A stretch of 64,000 bases of DNA from Diphasiastrum complanatum (Eukaryota; Streptophyta; Lycopodiopsida; Lycopodiales; Lycopodiaceae): positions 30,191,427 through 30,255,426 of the forward strand of contig CM055094.1 of NCBI GenBank assembly GCA_029204225.1. The letters run 5' to 3'. Within the stretch, counting starts at the first letter, position 1. Each line of letters starts with the position of its first letter. Made by a program: the position numbers and the translations under genes. Below the pieces are notes generated by a model. The model saw only the letters and a program-made list of their open reading frames with translations, had not been told where the DNA came from and ran no database searches. Positions 42,480 to 54,238 of this stretch are shown piece by piece.

Positions 42480-43330
42480 ATAGCTCAATTTTAGCCCTTG
42501 TCATTGAAGATTTGTCATAGCATGATTGAATTCGGAGAATTACAAGCCTGCAAAAAATGAATAGCTCAAGTATGATGTTTTACACTTGAGGTAGCTCATG
42601 TTTGATCTAATAGATTGTGTTTGATCAAATTAGATGTCTACCACTTGAGATGGCACAATTTGATGTTTTTCACTCACAGTAGCTTGCAATTTTGGTCCTA
42701 ATATTCCACATAGTTCATTGAGTGATCAAACTCGAGTGATCTTAAATTTATAACATTCAGATTACTCAAGTTTGATCCATTGTCGATAAAACTGGTCCCT
42801 ACTATTTGAGATAGCCGAAAGTTGATGTTTATCATTTGACATAACTTCAATATGATGCCTACATGCAAGAAGTCTCAATTTTGTTCCTCGTCAATCATCA
42901 CTCGACAATGAGTGTTTAAATTAGAGGAATCTCGAGTGTAGGACATTCATGTACATCGGTCAAAATAGCTCACGTTTGATGCTTATGCTGTGATTTTTGT
43001 CCTTATCATTGGACATAGATCATCGAGTAACTAAACTGAACCAATCTCAATGTTAGAACATTCCAATTACTCGAGTTCGATCTCTCATGGATAGAATTGG
43101 TCCCTATCACTTGAGATAGCTAAAACTATTATCTACCACTTGGCATGGCTAATTGAGTGATCAAATTAAACCAATATCAAGTGTAGTACATTCAGATTGA
43201 TTGAGTCAGACTCTCTATCAGTTGCATTGAATCACATTACACATGATAGATCAAATTTGATGTCCATGACCAAGATAGCTCATTTTTCGCCCTTATAAAT
43301 TGAAATTTTCCCATAGTGTCTCTTAACAAT
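42480..43330 (+). repeat. Degenerate tandem repeat (AGATAGCTCAAGTTTGAT words)
   Basis: Diverged words such as GATAGCTCAATTTT, AGTTTGATCC, CACTTGAGATGGC and GAGTGATCAAA recur. A longer unit beginning near TCGAGTGATC...ACATTCAGATTACTC appears at about 42735, 43025 and 43155. Non-coding. Confidence 0.6.
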
Positions 43331-43599
43331 AGGAGACTGAGAGAATAGTTTCCATTGAACCAGGTGCTCAATGATATTGCAATGACTCAATAATTTGACA
43401 TGGCTCGTTGAAAGCCTAGAAAATGAGCTAGGTTCAAGCTAGCTTGAGGAAGTTGCCATGTGAGCAAATTCTGCAAACAATGACAAAGAACTATGGTCAG
43501 AAGCAGCAAATGATTCTTGAAGGTAGCAACGCGTGGCCAACCTATTTAGTAAGAATAGCGGTGAGGTCCTGTCACATTGGCATCCAAAATTTCTTTGGT

Positions 43600-43876
43600 C
43601 CTAAGTGATAACACTATAAATGACAATCAGTACAACTTATCATTGAACTGAGAAAAACCATATGACAGATCATTCATTCATTCTAAACAACAAAAGGCAT
43701 ACATCTTTGTTATTGTGTTCCTTACTTATAGCTCCTAATCTACTCTAATTGTTTCATGTCATTATCTAAGACATGTCATCAAAAAGTGCCTAACTACTTT
43801 TATGCTCTTCTTTTAACACCCGCCAAAGTTCATATGAATGTGTCATAACTAACTGACAATTGAATTGTCTTCAACA
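43600..43876 (-). repeat. 3' LTR start of a minus copia fragment
   Basis: GGGAGAGA (43877-43886, minus) precedes TGTTGAAGACAATTC. The far end is unresolved. Confidence 0.5.
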
Positions 43877-43896
43877 ATCTCTCCCACAATTTATTG

Positions 43897-44301
43897 TCAA
43901 TTATCTAAGAAAGCTTTTCTAATCCCCATCAAGCTTCTGAAAAACTGAAACTTTTCTTTAGTTAAGCTCTTGGTCATGATATCAGCTATCATTTCCTTAG
44001 CACCACAGTACTTAAGAACAATTTGTTCAGATTGTACCATGTCTCTAACGTAATGATACTGGAAGCTAATATGTTTACTTCTCTTATGGAAGCAACTATT
44101 CTTACAAAGATAGATACATCCCTGATTGTCACAATGTAAGATCAAACTTTCTATTTCAATTTCTAATTCATGGACCAAATTCTTGATCCACATATGTTCC
44201 TTTGATGCATGACACAAAGCCATGTACTCGGCTTTGGTAGTGGACAGAGCTACTAATCTTTGCTTTGTGCTTGCCCGGAAGTTTAGATAATAATTTATCA
44301 T
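43897..44301 (-). pseudogene. Copia RNase H fragment
   Basis: Minus strand, 134 codons: RASTKQRLVALSTTKAEYMA, LCHASKEHMWIKNLVHEL, LILHCDNQGCIYLCKNSCFH, KRSKHISFQYHYVRDMVQSE and MIADIMTKSLTKEKFQFFRS. Typical C-terminal RNase H of copia, open to the stop at 43897. The upstream part of pol is gone. Confidence 0.85.
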
Positions 44302-45640
44302 AATTATTTTTTAAGTAACAAACCCATTTTATTTGGATTAAAACACAATTAATTTACACATGATGATGAAGATAACTTTTAGAACAAAATTATTTCTTGC
44401 TTTTTTAATTCTCTAGGTTTTAATGAATTCATAGATAGAGAAATAGTGGTTGGCAAAGATGATATTCAAAAACTATTACCTAATCTAAAGTTGAAAGATA
44501 TTATGAATCGTATACAAAAGGACAAAGGAAAAAACCTACTAGAGATATTTGGAAACGTCTTCTAATTTGAATTTTATTTTTGATTAAATGTCTTAAATTG
44601 AATATATTTTTTACTCAAACACAAACGAATTTGAAGTGGATGATTCAATTGCTCAAGACACAAAATGATTCAATTACTACAATTGCCCTATTTTAAAACG
44701 TGTATTGAAAGCCTGAAAAAAACTACCAAATAAAAGCATCAATAGGAACACAAGTTCTAACATGACATAGAAGTCACTATTTAATTCCTAGCATTGATTC
44801 TTAATCTTCATGAATTGCTTACACAAATTTTGCTTGTACTTGATGGAAAACCAATTGAAATAGAAATTACTATTGTTATGACTTATAGAAAAACTTTTGT
44901 TGAATAATGCCCTGCTGCTGCACAATTATAGTAGATAATATTGTTTCTACTTTTCAAATTAGTAGACTTTTCTTGAGTTGATATATATTTTTGCGCTCAA
45001 ACAAATTTTCTTGATTCAATTTTAGAATTAAAATTCAATATTCAGTAGGTATTGTTATTAACATTCTCAACTTAGACTTCGTACACAGATTCATTTGTTT
45101 CAACTAAGTTATCTTATCCAAAGATAGAGAGCATCATAAAACAAATTTGAGTTCTATTAAGAATTTAGAAACATCATTATCGTTATTCATCATGAAAGAA
45201 ATCGTTGATCATAGATTGTATCTTGTTTACTAATTTTAGCTTCCATTTGTTTTATTGCATTTTGCAAGACATATCATTTATCTATTTAGAGAGCTTTGTT
45301 AAATATTTGAAATATTCTAACAATGTTAGCATTTGTTAGAAAAAGTTAGTTGTTAAAAAGCCATCTATTTGATCAAGTGTAAGATGGCAAAAAGAGAGGT
45401 GGCGATTTTTCTCTCAATTTTATAAACTAGGAGATTTGCCTTTCTCCCAAACACCAATGCAATATGAAAAATGAAATTTGAAATTACGAATTGCAAAGTG
45501 CCATGGAATATTTCAAATAGTCTATAAGTTCACACATTGTTCTTTCAAACAATAGTTTTTATTCTATACTTGTCGAATTTTTATGTTCAATTAAAGTTTT
45601 TCATGATTTAGTACATTCCTTTTTTTATATTCTTACAAAT
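44302..45640. other. AT-rich stretch with one exon-like open frame
   Basis: At 44417-44566 (+) a TTCTCTAG acceptor-like site precedes 50 open codons: GFNEFIDREIVVGKDDIQKL, LPNLKLKDIMNRIQKDKGKN, LLEIFGNVF, stop. It matches no family I know. A second stretch near 44838 reads VLDGKPIEIEITIVMTYRKT. The rest is featureless. Confidence 0.35.
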
Positions 45641-45644
45641 AAAA

Positions 45645-46050
45645 AAATGATATGTTTTGAAAATAATTATAACTTTATTTTGTAAATTATATCGAAAAAA
45701 AAAACTATAAATTAAAATTGTCAATTTATTTTTCTAGTGATTGTCGCTTTCAAATCTTTTTGTACTCCTGTCTATGAATTTAGATATAGATTCGAATCTA
45801 GAATGAAAATCTAACTCCCATGAAATATTTGTTACTGTCAATTTTGTATGATAATAAAATGTTGTGCAAAAAAAAAAACTTTAAATTAAAATTATCAATC
45901 TGTTTTTTTAAAAAGAATCGTAATTATGATTTTATGTTTGAAAATAATTTATAATTCTAGTTTTGTGAATTATATCAAAAAAAAAGAAGCCATGAATTAA
46001 AATTATCAATTTGTTTTTTAGAAAAAGAATCATAATTATGATATTTCTTT
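45645..46050 (+). repeat. AT-rich tandem repeat
   Basis: Variants of GAAAATAATTTATAATT, AATTATATC, an A-tract, and AATTAAAATTATCAATTTG recur at about 45660, 45865 and 45945. Confidence 0.6.
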
Positions 46051-46134
46051 TAGAGACTAATTTTAAAATTTTTGAGTTTTTTTCGAAACATGAGGATTGA
46101 GAATTGAATTGACAATTGGCTTGAAAGTCAAATT

Positions 46135-46410
46135 TGTAAGACTCTATAAATCTACAACATACAAACCCCTATCCTAATTACAGTTGCATTTCGACTGCTT
46201 TTGTACATGCAAATTCTATTGCTTTTCTACATGAAAAGAAAAGAAAAGAAACTCATGTACACAAAGCTCAGTTGTTTTCCTATGAGATTGCAGCATGACT
46301 ACTTTCGTATGCGTCTTTCTATGAATAACTACCACATTTATCAAAAATGATATATTAGATACATATGTCAAAGATGTTCAGTGCTATAGTTGTTCTAACA
46401 AAGATTCATT
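46135..46410 (-). repeat. Diverged second copy of the 385-bp unit
   Basis: Repeats the order of 46411-46795 (CATGCAAATTCTATT, GAGATTGCAGCA, CTATGAATAACTACCA, GTTCAGTGCTATAGTTGT) with substitutions and small gaps, in tandem with it. Confidence 0.7.
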
Positions 46411-47283
46411 ACTCATGAATCTAATATTTCTATAATTAATTGGCAAAAGTGACGTTATTGCAAAAAAGCACAATTGTGTTTCTTGCAGTTGCATACAACA
46501 TGCAAATCCCTATCCATTTCGACTGTTTTTCTACATGCAAATTCTATTATTTTTCTATTATTTTGTGAAACTCGTGTATCGCAAAGCTCATCAACTGTTT
46601 TCCTACGAGATTGCAGCACAACTACTTTTCTACGTGCCTTTCTACGAACAGCTACCATATTTATCAAGAATGATAGATTAGATATGTATGTCAAAGACGT
46701 TCAGTGCTATAGTTGTCCTGACAAAGATTCATAACTCATGAAAATAATATTTTTATAATTAATTAGCAAAAGCGACATTGTTGCGGTTAAGTTTCTGTAG
46801 GAAATAGAAGCCTAAGGATTTAGAATCTTAAGTATTCAATCACACAGAGCATTCTCAAAAGAAAGAGAGAGATGGCTAGAAACCCTCTTGTAAAAACTCG
46901 TGGACAGCCAAGGAGAATAGTCAGTATTGCTTACAAAAGTGTCTCATACAAATGGGATGCACACATATATATAGTCCAAGATGACTATCTAACTTCATGA
47001 CTATTGGCTATCCAACTACTTGACTATTGACTATCCAACTTTCTATAAGTTACATAGAAAGAATAAAAAGAATAAAGTACCTCTCATATGTCAAGTTGGG
47101 GTACTTAATGTCACAATTAGGCCTAGTGGACCCATGAGTCCCTACCAAGTTAATTTCATACTAACTTAGCTAACTCTAAGTTTAGTAGGCCTAATATAAT
47201 AAATGACCATGGTTACACAACTCTCGACCTTTTGGGTCAAAGTAACCTGTGGTAATGTAAGCAATTCCATTTACATTCCAACA
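46411..47283 (-). repeat. 873-bp inverted copy of 13759-14631 (LTR plus unit)
   Basis: Contains LTR 46796-47283 (488 bp) and unit 46411-46795 (385 bp), the same lengths as at 13759-14631, with only scattered substitutions where I compared (for example GTAAATGG against GTAATTGG). A polypurine tract AAGGAGGG lies directly outside the LTR start, so this LTR also ends a minus-strand copia. Confidence 0.85.
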
Positions 47284-48740
47284 CCCTCCTTAAATGGAAA
47301 TGCATAACATAACATGAAGTAGCTTCTCGAAAGAGAAAAATGCAACTTGTTGTCCGAACTTCGTGTCGCTAAATAAACTTCACACTGGAGTAGTTGAAAT
47401 CTCATCCCCAATCATGTCCAACATATAAAAGGAAAAGAATGCGTAATAATAAAGCATCAAGTCAAAGGGTGAGGATTTGTATGCTCCATGCGAAGTAGGG
47501 AACCAACATAAACTCAACAATAAGTCGAAACATGGACTTGTAATCCATTATAGGCTTCCACATCATTCAAAAAAACTTCTTACCATAAGGACAATAAAAA
47601 AGAATACCAAACTCTTTTGACATCACATCCTCCCAAACCTTACCATCAATGACTTGCTCACATAGAATAGGCAATGTACCAACATCATGATGAAGAGTAA
47701 GTGTAGAACCAAAAAAATTAACAAGAGGTACTGATTTTAAAGAGGCATGTGCCTTCCCTTCGTAGACATTTCTTTGTTGTCCTACAAAGTCTCCAATAGC
47801 CGACAAGGAACTGTTATAGGCTGTTCAACACTTTGCTGCCCAAAGTGTTCCCAACATGGACCATGTTGTCTATAATCTTCTGTAGGCTGTTCCTGAAGCA
47901 TAATGGACTGCTCATGATGTAAAATGGGGTGTACATGACAAAAGAAGATGATTGAACCTGCTTTCCAACATCTTCATCATAAAAATTTGGCAAACTATCA
48001 AGAGATGCATCAACGATGGCGTCATCAAAGTTGTCCCTTGAAGAGACATGGGATGACATAGAAGATTCTTCAATAATGAAAAATTCTCTCCAAACAAATG
48101 CTTGCTCTTAACACTTTGAACAAAAGTACTAATTGACACATGTTGACTCCCTCCTCGATTAGTACAAACAATTCCAAAAAGTGCTTGAATTTCCGACCTT
48201 TGGTAAAACATCAAATTGAAATGGTTTCGCATGAAACTTTTCACTAATGCATCCATCGCATGCATCAACTTGCGGTGGCTTGAAAATAGAAGACTACTTT
48301 AACATCTGCTCAATATGTCGTTGTTGAGAGATGAAGATTCTAGCCCCATGTGGAAGATCAACAAAAACCCAAGTGTGGTTCTTCATGAGTGAGTCATACT
48401 GCTCTTGCATCGCATCCTCCGAACATTTACTCCTTTGGCCTGCTCCACCATCTTCAATAGAAGTAAGAGCAAAATCAGAAAAATCAGCAAATTCTACTGA
48501 TTTAGTAGAGGCACGAGTCTTCTCTTCATAGAAATGATCCACTTTGATGTCTTGCAAAGTCTGCAACAACCATTTAGGGACTAGTTTGGGTTGTCTAACA
48601 ACCTTACCTTTGTCAACACTTTGACAAAATTTTATAGCAAAATTAATCCCAATCAATCCTAAAAGTGATGGAGGATGCACAAATAAAAAATCTAGATCCA
48701 AACTATGAGCTAGAATCAAGACTAGTTACCAAAACTAGCA
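47284..48740 (-). pseudogene. Internally deleted copia pol remnant
   Basis: Minus strand: EDAMQEQYDSLMKNHTWVFV, DLPHGA (RT start), joined directly to RIFISQQRHIEQMLK (RT end), so nearly all of RT is deleted. Upstream are KWLLQTLQDIKVDHFYEEKT linker words. Towards 47567 a similar motif recurs (YEGKAHASLKSVPLVNFFG). It ends at the polypurine tract before the LTR at 47283. Confidence 0.7.
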
Positions 48741-48759
48741 AATTTGGCATTTAACTCCA

Positions 48760-49321
48760 CATTAGGCACATAGATTTGATCAAATGAACCAAAGTAAACT
48801 ATAGAAATCTTCTCAGACCTATAAACAGGTTTAGTACCTTCCAAACCAAGCAATTAATGCATAAGAACACTCACATCCAATAGCTAGAACTCGACACCAA
48901 AAGACAATGATGATAGAAGTGGAAAAACTCGATTTTTCTTGATAATTTAATGGAGATCCCATGATGTATTTATACATTTCAAGCTCGGATCTGAGCATAT
49001 TAGGGCACCTCTGAACTTTTCATACCCTAACCCTAATATCTAACCTAATAGTTCATTGGATCCACCCTAACTTGGGGTCAAGATCTCAAGATCCCAAAAC
49101 AATGTAAAACATGCTATTTTTAGATCCTAAAATTTCTCTAGCCTATCCAAACACATTTTTGCCTCATTCCAAAGATGCTATCACAATGTAATATGAGGAA
49201 TGAACTTATTGGAAAGCATACTATGTGATTTGGCATGTGTGGCATCTATTTACATGGCCATCTTGCCAATTACAAAGCATGTGACCAAAATTGGTCAAGC
49301 TAGAATTGTGAAATTTCAATA
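48760..49321 (-). repeat. 3' LTR of copia A
   Basis: Polypurine GAGGAGGAG (49322-49330, minus), then TATTGAAATTTCACAATTC, probably TGTTG with one substitution. Related to the copia B LTR (CATGCCAAA, CCTAATAG/CTAGATGTTAGGG). The far limit is approximate. Confidence 0.55.
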
Positions 49322-49395
49322 CTCCTCCTCACAATCTAGCCAGATGATAAGCTTCAAAAAAGCATTCTCTTGAAAAGGCTTTGTCAATATATCAT

Positions 49396-51129
49396 CTATG
49401 CATTCTTCACTTGAAACATGCTCCAATGAGACCTAATCTCTATGCGTTTGTTCCTTGCATGGTAGATTGGATTGGATGCTAGGTGTTGGGCTGAGATGTT
49501 GTCATTGTAGATGAGTGGAATGACACCTGATCTGATCACCTTGAGCTCCTCAAGCAACCTCTTGATCCATAGAACTTCTTTGGTTGTGGTTGTTAGAGCC
49601 TTGTACTCGGCCTCGGTTGATGAAAGAGAAATTGTTTCTTGTTTCTTTGATAGCCAAGAAACCACACCTTCTCCAATGAAAATTAAAAAGGCACTTGTTG
49701 ACTTTCTATCCTTATTGTCCCCTACAAAATTTTAATCACTAAAGTCATGCAAGTTAATGGATTCACCTCTATAAATGATCCCAAAATCTAGTGTGCCCGA
49801 GATGTATCTCAATATTCTTTTGGCACATTTCCAATGGATAACTAATGGATCTTGCATATTTTGACTAAGCTTGCCAACACTATAGCAAAGATCAGGTCTT
49901 GTTATGGTTATCCACATTAAGGAGCCAATAAGTTGCCTATAAAGAGTGATGTCCTTGAAGGATCTTTCATCCTCTTTATTGGTTACTTTTACATCATGCT
50001 CCATAGGAGTCTCTACATGCTTGCATCCATGCATGTTAAATCTATTGAGTAATGAAATGGCATACTTATATTGACAAATGAAGAAGATCTAAGTACTTCC
50101 ATACCCAAAATGAAGTGCAAAAGCCTGAGATCTACCATCTTGAACTCTTTGGATAGATCTAGCTTAGTTTTCTCAACAACTTCTAGATCATCTCCACTAA
50201 GTATGATATCATCAACATAAAGTAATAAAAGTACAATGCCTTTTGAACTATATCTTATGTAAAAGTGGGATCATACTCACTAGGAGTAAATCCAATAGAG
50301 ATAAGAAAAGTATTGAGCCTTGTGTTCCAAGTTCTAGAAGCTTGTTTCAAACCATACAAGCTCCTCTTGAGATGACACACCTTGTCTTCCATACCTTGCT
50401 TGATGAAGCCCTCGGGCTACTCCATGAATGTATCCTCTTCCAAATGACCATTTAAGAAAGCATTTGACAGATCCATTTGAAACAATAACCAATCAAAGTG
50501 AGAAGCAAGGGCAATGATTAGTCTTATGGTGACCATCTTTGCCACGGGTGCAAAGGTCTCATCATAATCTATGCCCTTTGATTGAGCATACCCCTTGGCT
50601 ACAAGCCTTGCCTTGTGCTTAGAAACACTCCCATCTTGATTCAACTTGATCTTAAAAACCCACTTACATCCAATTACATTCCTATCCAAAGGCAGATCAA
50701 CAAGCATCTAAGTATCATTCTCCATCAATGCATTGTACTCATCACACATAGCTTGAAACCACTCCTTTGATTCTAAAGCTTCACTAACATTTGAAGGCTC
50801 TTCAAAAGATGTGATGAAGGCATAAGAAGTACTACTCCTCTCGGCTTTCTTACCCTCATCCTTGTATGTGAGCCTTAATGGCTCCATTCTTGACCTTGTG
50901 GATCTTATTTGTGTGCTTGCTGTTCTTGGTTCTAGCTCCTCCTCATGATCAAGCTCCTCCTTGATCTCGGGTACCTCTCCTCCAATAGAGTGGTTAGATG
51001 AATCATCTTCAAGCTTATGCATTCTAGTCTCATCAAAAATTATATCTCTAGAAATGACAGTCATTTGAGAAGAGGGAATGTAGATTTTGTAACCTTTGCT
51101 TGCATTGCCATAACCTGCCATGATCCCCT
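49396..51129 (-). pseudogene. Copia A RT and RNase H
   Basis: SFEEPSNVSEALESKEWFQA (pre-RT), [71 protein letters not shown] (about 50170-50215), CKHVETPMEHDVKV, LIGSLMWITITRPDLCYSVG, ILRYISGTLDFGIIYRG, KKQETISLSSTEAEYKALTT and NDNISAQHLASNPIYHARNK. Frameshifts occur near 50710, 50400 and 50040. Confidence 0.87.
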
Positions 51130-52260
51130 TTATGGTGATGGATCCTCCTTGGTTCTTTTGTCCAAAGGGACATGTACATAGAAAATGCATCCAAACACCT
51201 TCAAGCTTTTGAGATTAGGGTTTTCTCCATACAATAACTCATAAGATGTTTTACCATTTATAGAGCTACATGGAACTCTATTACATAAGAAGTTAGCACA
51301 TGTGAGAGCTTCTCCCCAAAAAGACTTAGGTAGGCATGCATCTAACCTTAGAGCTTTAGAACACTCACATAGTGTCCTATTTCTCCTCTCGGCCACCCCA
51401 TTCTGTTGAGGAGTGTAGGGGCAAGATAACTCCTTCTTGATCCCTTCTTGATCAAAAAAAGTCTTTAAATTCATTGGAGATATATTTTCCTCTATTATCA
51501 CTTCTAAAGAACTTGATCTCGTGATTATGATGCTTTCAACAAAAGTCTTGAACTTTACGAAACTCTCAAAAACATGTGCTTTAGAGGAAAGTAGATATAC
51601 TCATCCATATCTTGAGTAGTCATCTATAAAGATGACAAACATTGTAGCTCCACCATTGCTCTTTGTGCTAGCAAAATGCACATATGAGTGGATCACTCGA
51701 GAGGATGACTTGCCTTTGTGATTGAGCTTGAAAAATGTAACTTGTGTGCCTTAGCCAAAACACAAGCTTCACATACCCTTTCCTCCTTTGCCAAAGATCT
51801 TGGAAGGCTGAGAGCAAACTCCTCCTTGCACATAGCTTCCATGGACTTGGTGTTGATGTGAGCAAGCCTCTTAAATAGCCTCCCAAACCTTGTTCCCCTT
51901 GCTATGATCATCCCACTTTTTCTTGATGTTGCATACATTAGTAGAGAACTCCACAATGAAACCATGATCTAAAAGTTGGACAACGCTAAGCAAATTCTTA
52001 GTGATGCTAGAAATGAAGAGAACACCATCTATCTTAGTCTTCTTGGAGGATTCTAAGCATAAGAGAATGGATCCCACACCTTCAACTTTACATTCATGAT
52101 CATTTGCTGTAAAAATGGACTTTATAGGTCCTACATAAGGTGTAAGTTGAGAAAAATACTCCCTTTTACCCGACATGTGGGAGCTAGCCCCACTATCTAT
52201 CCACCAAGGATCTTCACCTTTGACATTTGATGATGAAAAGGTTGACATCATGAGTGAGTC
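51130..52260 (-). pseudogene. Copia A protease and integrase
   Basis: WWIDSGASSHMSGKREYFSQ (D-S-G protease site), ITKNLLSVVQLLDHGFIVEF, LAHINTKSMEAMCKEEF and VCEACVLAKAHKLHF (HHCC finger parts), then after a frame change FDQEGIKKELSCPYTPQQNG, VAERRNRTLCECSKALRLDA, SFWGEALTCANFLCNR and YELLYGENPNLKSLKVFGC. The first half of the integrase core is disrupted by stops around 51530-51640. Confidence 0.85.
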
Positions 52261-52261
52261 C

Positions 52262-53094
52262 TGTGAAAAATGCAAAAATAAGCTTGGTAGAGGCCAAAAA
52301 ACTTGTATGTAGATAAACACACATGTGTGGAGCCTGTTGCCACGTGTAAAACTAATGTACTTGTCATGTACCATAATCATATAGGATGTACATATGATTT
52401 AATTCAAGTTCTAGTGGCTAAAAAGACCAAAAACTAGTTTTCTAGACATATGACACATGGCATCAATCTATTGATTGCATGAGCCACATCCTTTGGTTAG
52501 GTGTCATATCCCATGTGTAGAGGACAGCTCACACATGTGGAATAAGCTGAAGTAGGCAAATTTTGAGTTCTAGAAGATTTCCAAGTAGATCTCCATATAG
52601 AAGAAAAATAGACCAAAAGTGCTCAAAATAGAAGGTTTTGTCCAAGTGTCAGTTTTGCATGATGAATCATCATATGACAAAGCACCTTCAGACATGTGGG
52701 ATCAAAGGGATAATCAGTACCACGAGCTCTCACTTATTGTATATATAGAGCCACATTTGGCCATAATCATAGTGAGACACCAATCTTGGTTTTGGAAGCA
52801 ATTTTGAGTGATTCTCTCCATATGTCTACATTTGTTTTGAATGTTTTCAGGTTCTATCAATGTGTACTTGATTTTCAGGTTGGATTCCATACTCAGATAG
52901 GGTTTCACACGTGGGAAACCAGAAAGTACACCTACCTTCAATTAATGATTGTTCTTGTTAGGATTTTGTGTCTAGAATTGATCTAGATTGATCTTAATCT
53001 CAAGTAGATTGATAGATCAAGTAATCTGACAACCAATCCCTCTTTAGGATCAGATTAGGATAAACTCTTGGTCCTTTTTTGTACTTTTTTCACA
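52262..53094 (+). repeat. 5' LTR (833 bp)
   Basis: TGTGAAAAATGCAAAAATAAGC ends here as TTTTTTCACA before TGGTATCAGAGC. TATA-like TATATATAG at 52740. Confidence 0.82.
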
Positions 53095-54238
53095 TGGTAT
53101 CAGAGCCTAGTATAAGAGGCTTTTTTGAAATTGATAGGGTTAATCCAAATCAAAGCCAAAATTAGTTGTTTTTTGGAAACTAGTCAAATTTTGTGTAGCA
53201 AGTTGGATTTAATAGCTATCCTCAAAAATTTTGGTCCAGAGCTTGTTGTGGGCTATAGGAACCCTTTTCACACGTGTGAGGCCGTGCAGATCCAGTTTTG
53301 ACTGAGAAATTTCAAAAATTTGTAGAATTTGACTCACATACCCAATTTAGAGGGATTTTTGGTGCAAAATCAAGCATTTTCTATAGAGAATCTAATCCCT
53401 TGATTAGTTTTTGGACTAGATCAGCCAATAAATTAAATTTGAAGCTTGAATTAGGTGCATTAATTGATTATCTCTGATTTTTTTAGTGCATGTTGAAGTT
53501 GAGAGAGATTTTGCTAAAAATCATAGATTAATGAGTGATATGCAAGGTGAGAGGTTGAAATCCATTGTACCATCACTCTAGATTTGTTCAAGAGTGATAG
53601 GGTCAAGTTTATAAGCATCAATTTGCTAGAAAACATCCTTGGATCTTTCCTCCAAGTGAAACCTTTGAGAGTTTCTAGTGCATATAGAGCATCTATCCAA
53701 ATCTTTTGTAGAATTTGACATAGATTGGCTTCAATTGAAAGTTCTAGAAAAGAGATTGAGATCCAAGTCACATTATTCAATCCTACTCAATTTGTTTGAG
53801 TGTTTGTGAGGTTTGAAAAGAGTCATTATGGTGTCTATGGCAAATGTGTAGAGAGAGATCCAATTTTCTAAGAGTTCCTTCCTTTGTAGAAGGCAAGATC
53901 TAGAAGCTCATTTTGTGTTATTATTGGTGGAGAATTTGTATTCTCCTAGGTGATCAAATCTTTCTAAGTGGCATTAGATCTTTGAAGCACAATATCTTAG
54001 TGAGAAAAATCACAACTTTTGATTTTGAATTTCATTCCAAGTCTTAAAAGGTAGAGTAATTGGTGGAATCCAATAGGGGTGATTGAATCAATTTATTGGG
54101 CAAAAATTGACATAGTATTATGAAACTCAAATTAGTTCTATTCAACTTTCTTTGTGAGAGTGTGAGGGTCAATTTGAGATTCCATTGGATGTATAGAATG
54201 AGGAGGAGTCCATATTTGAGTATTCATGTGGCATCCTA
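53095..54238 (+). other. Leader of the non-autonomous element
   Basis: Primer site TGGTATCAGAGC at 53095-53106; the rest has no recognisable coding. Confidence 0.6.

Larger units (their letters stand above)
49322..52260 (-). mobile_element. Copia A, 5'-truncated, minus strand
   Basis: Contiguous protease, integrase, RT and RNase H in copia order, cut at 52261 by the left LTR of the next element, so gag and 5' LTR are missing. It is the most complete pol in the window, yet has many stops and frameshifts. Confidence 0.87.
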
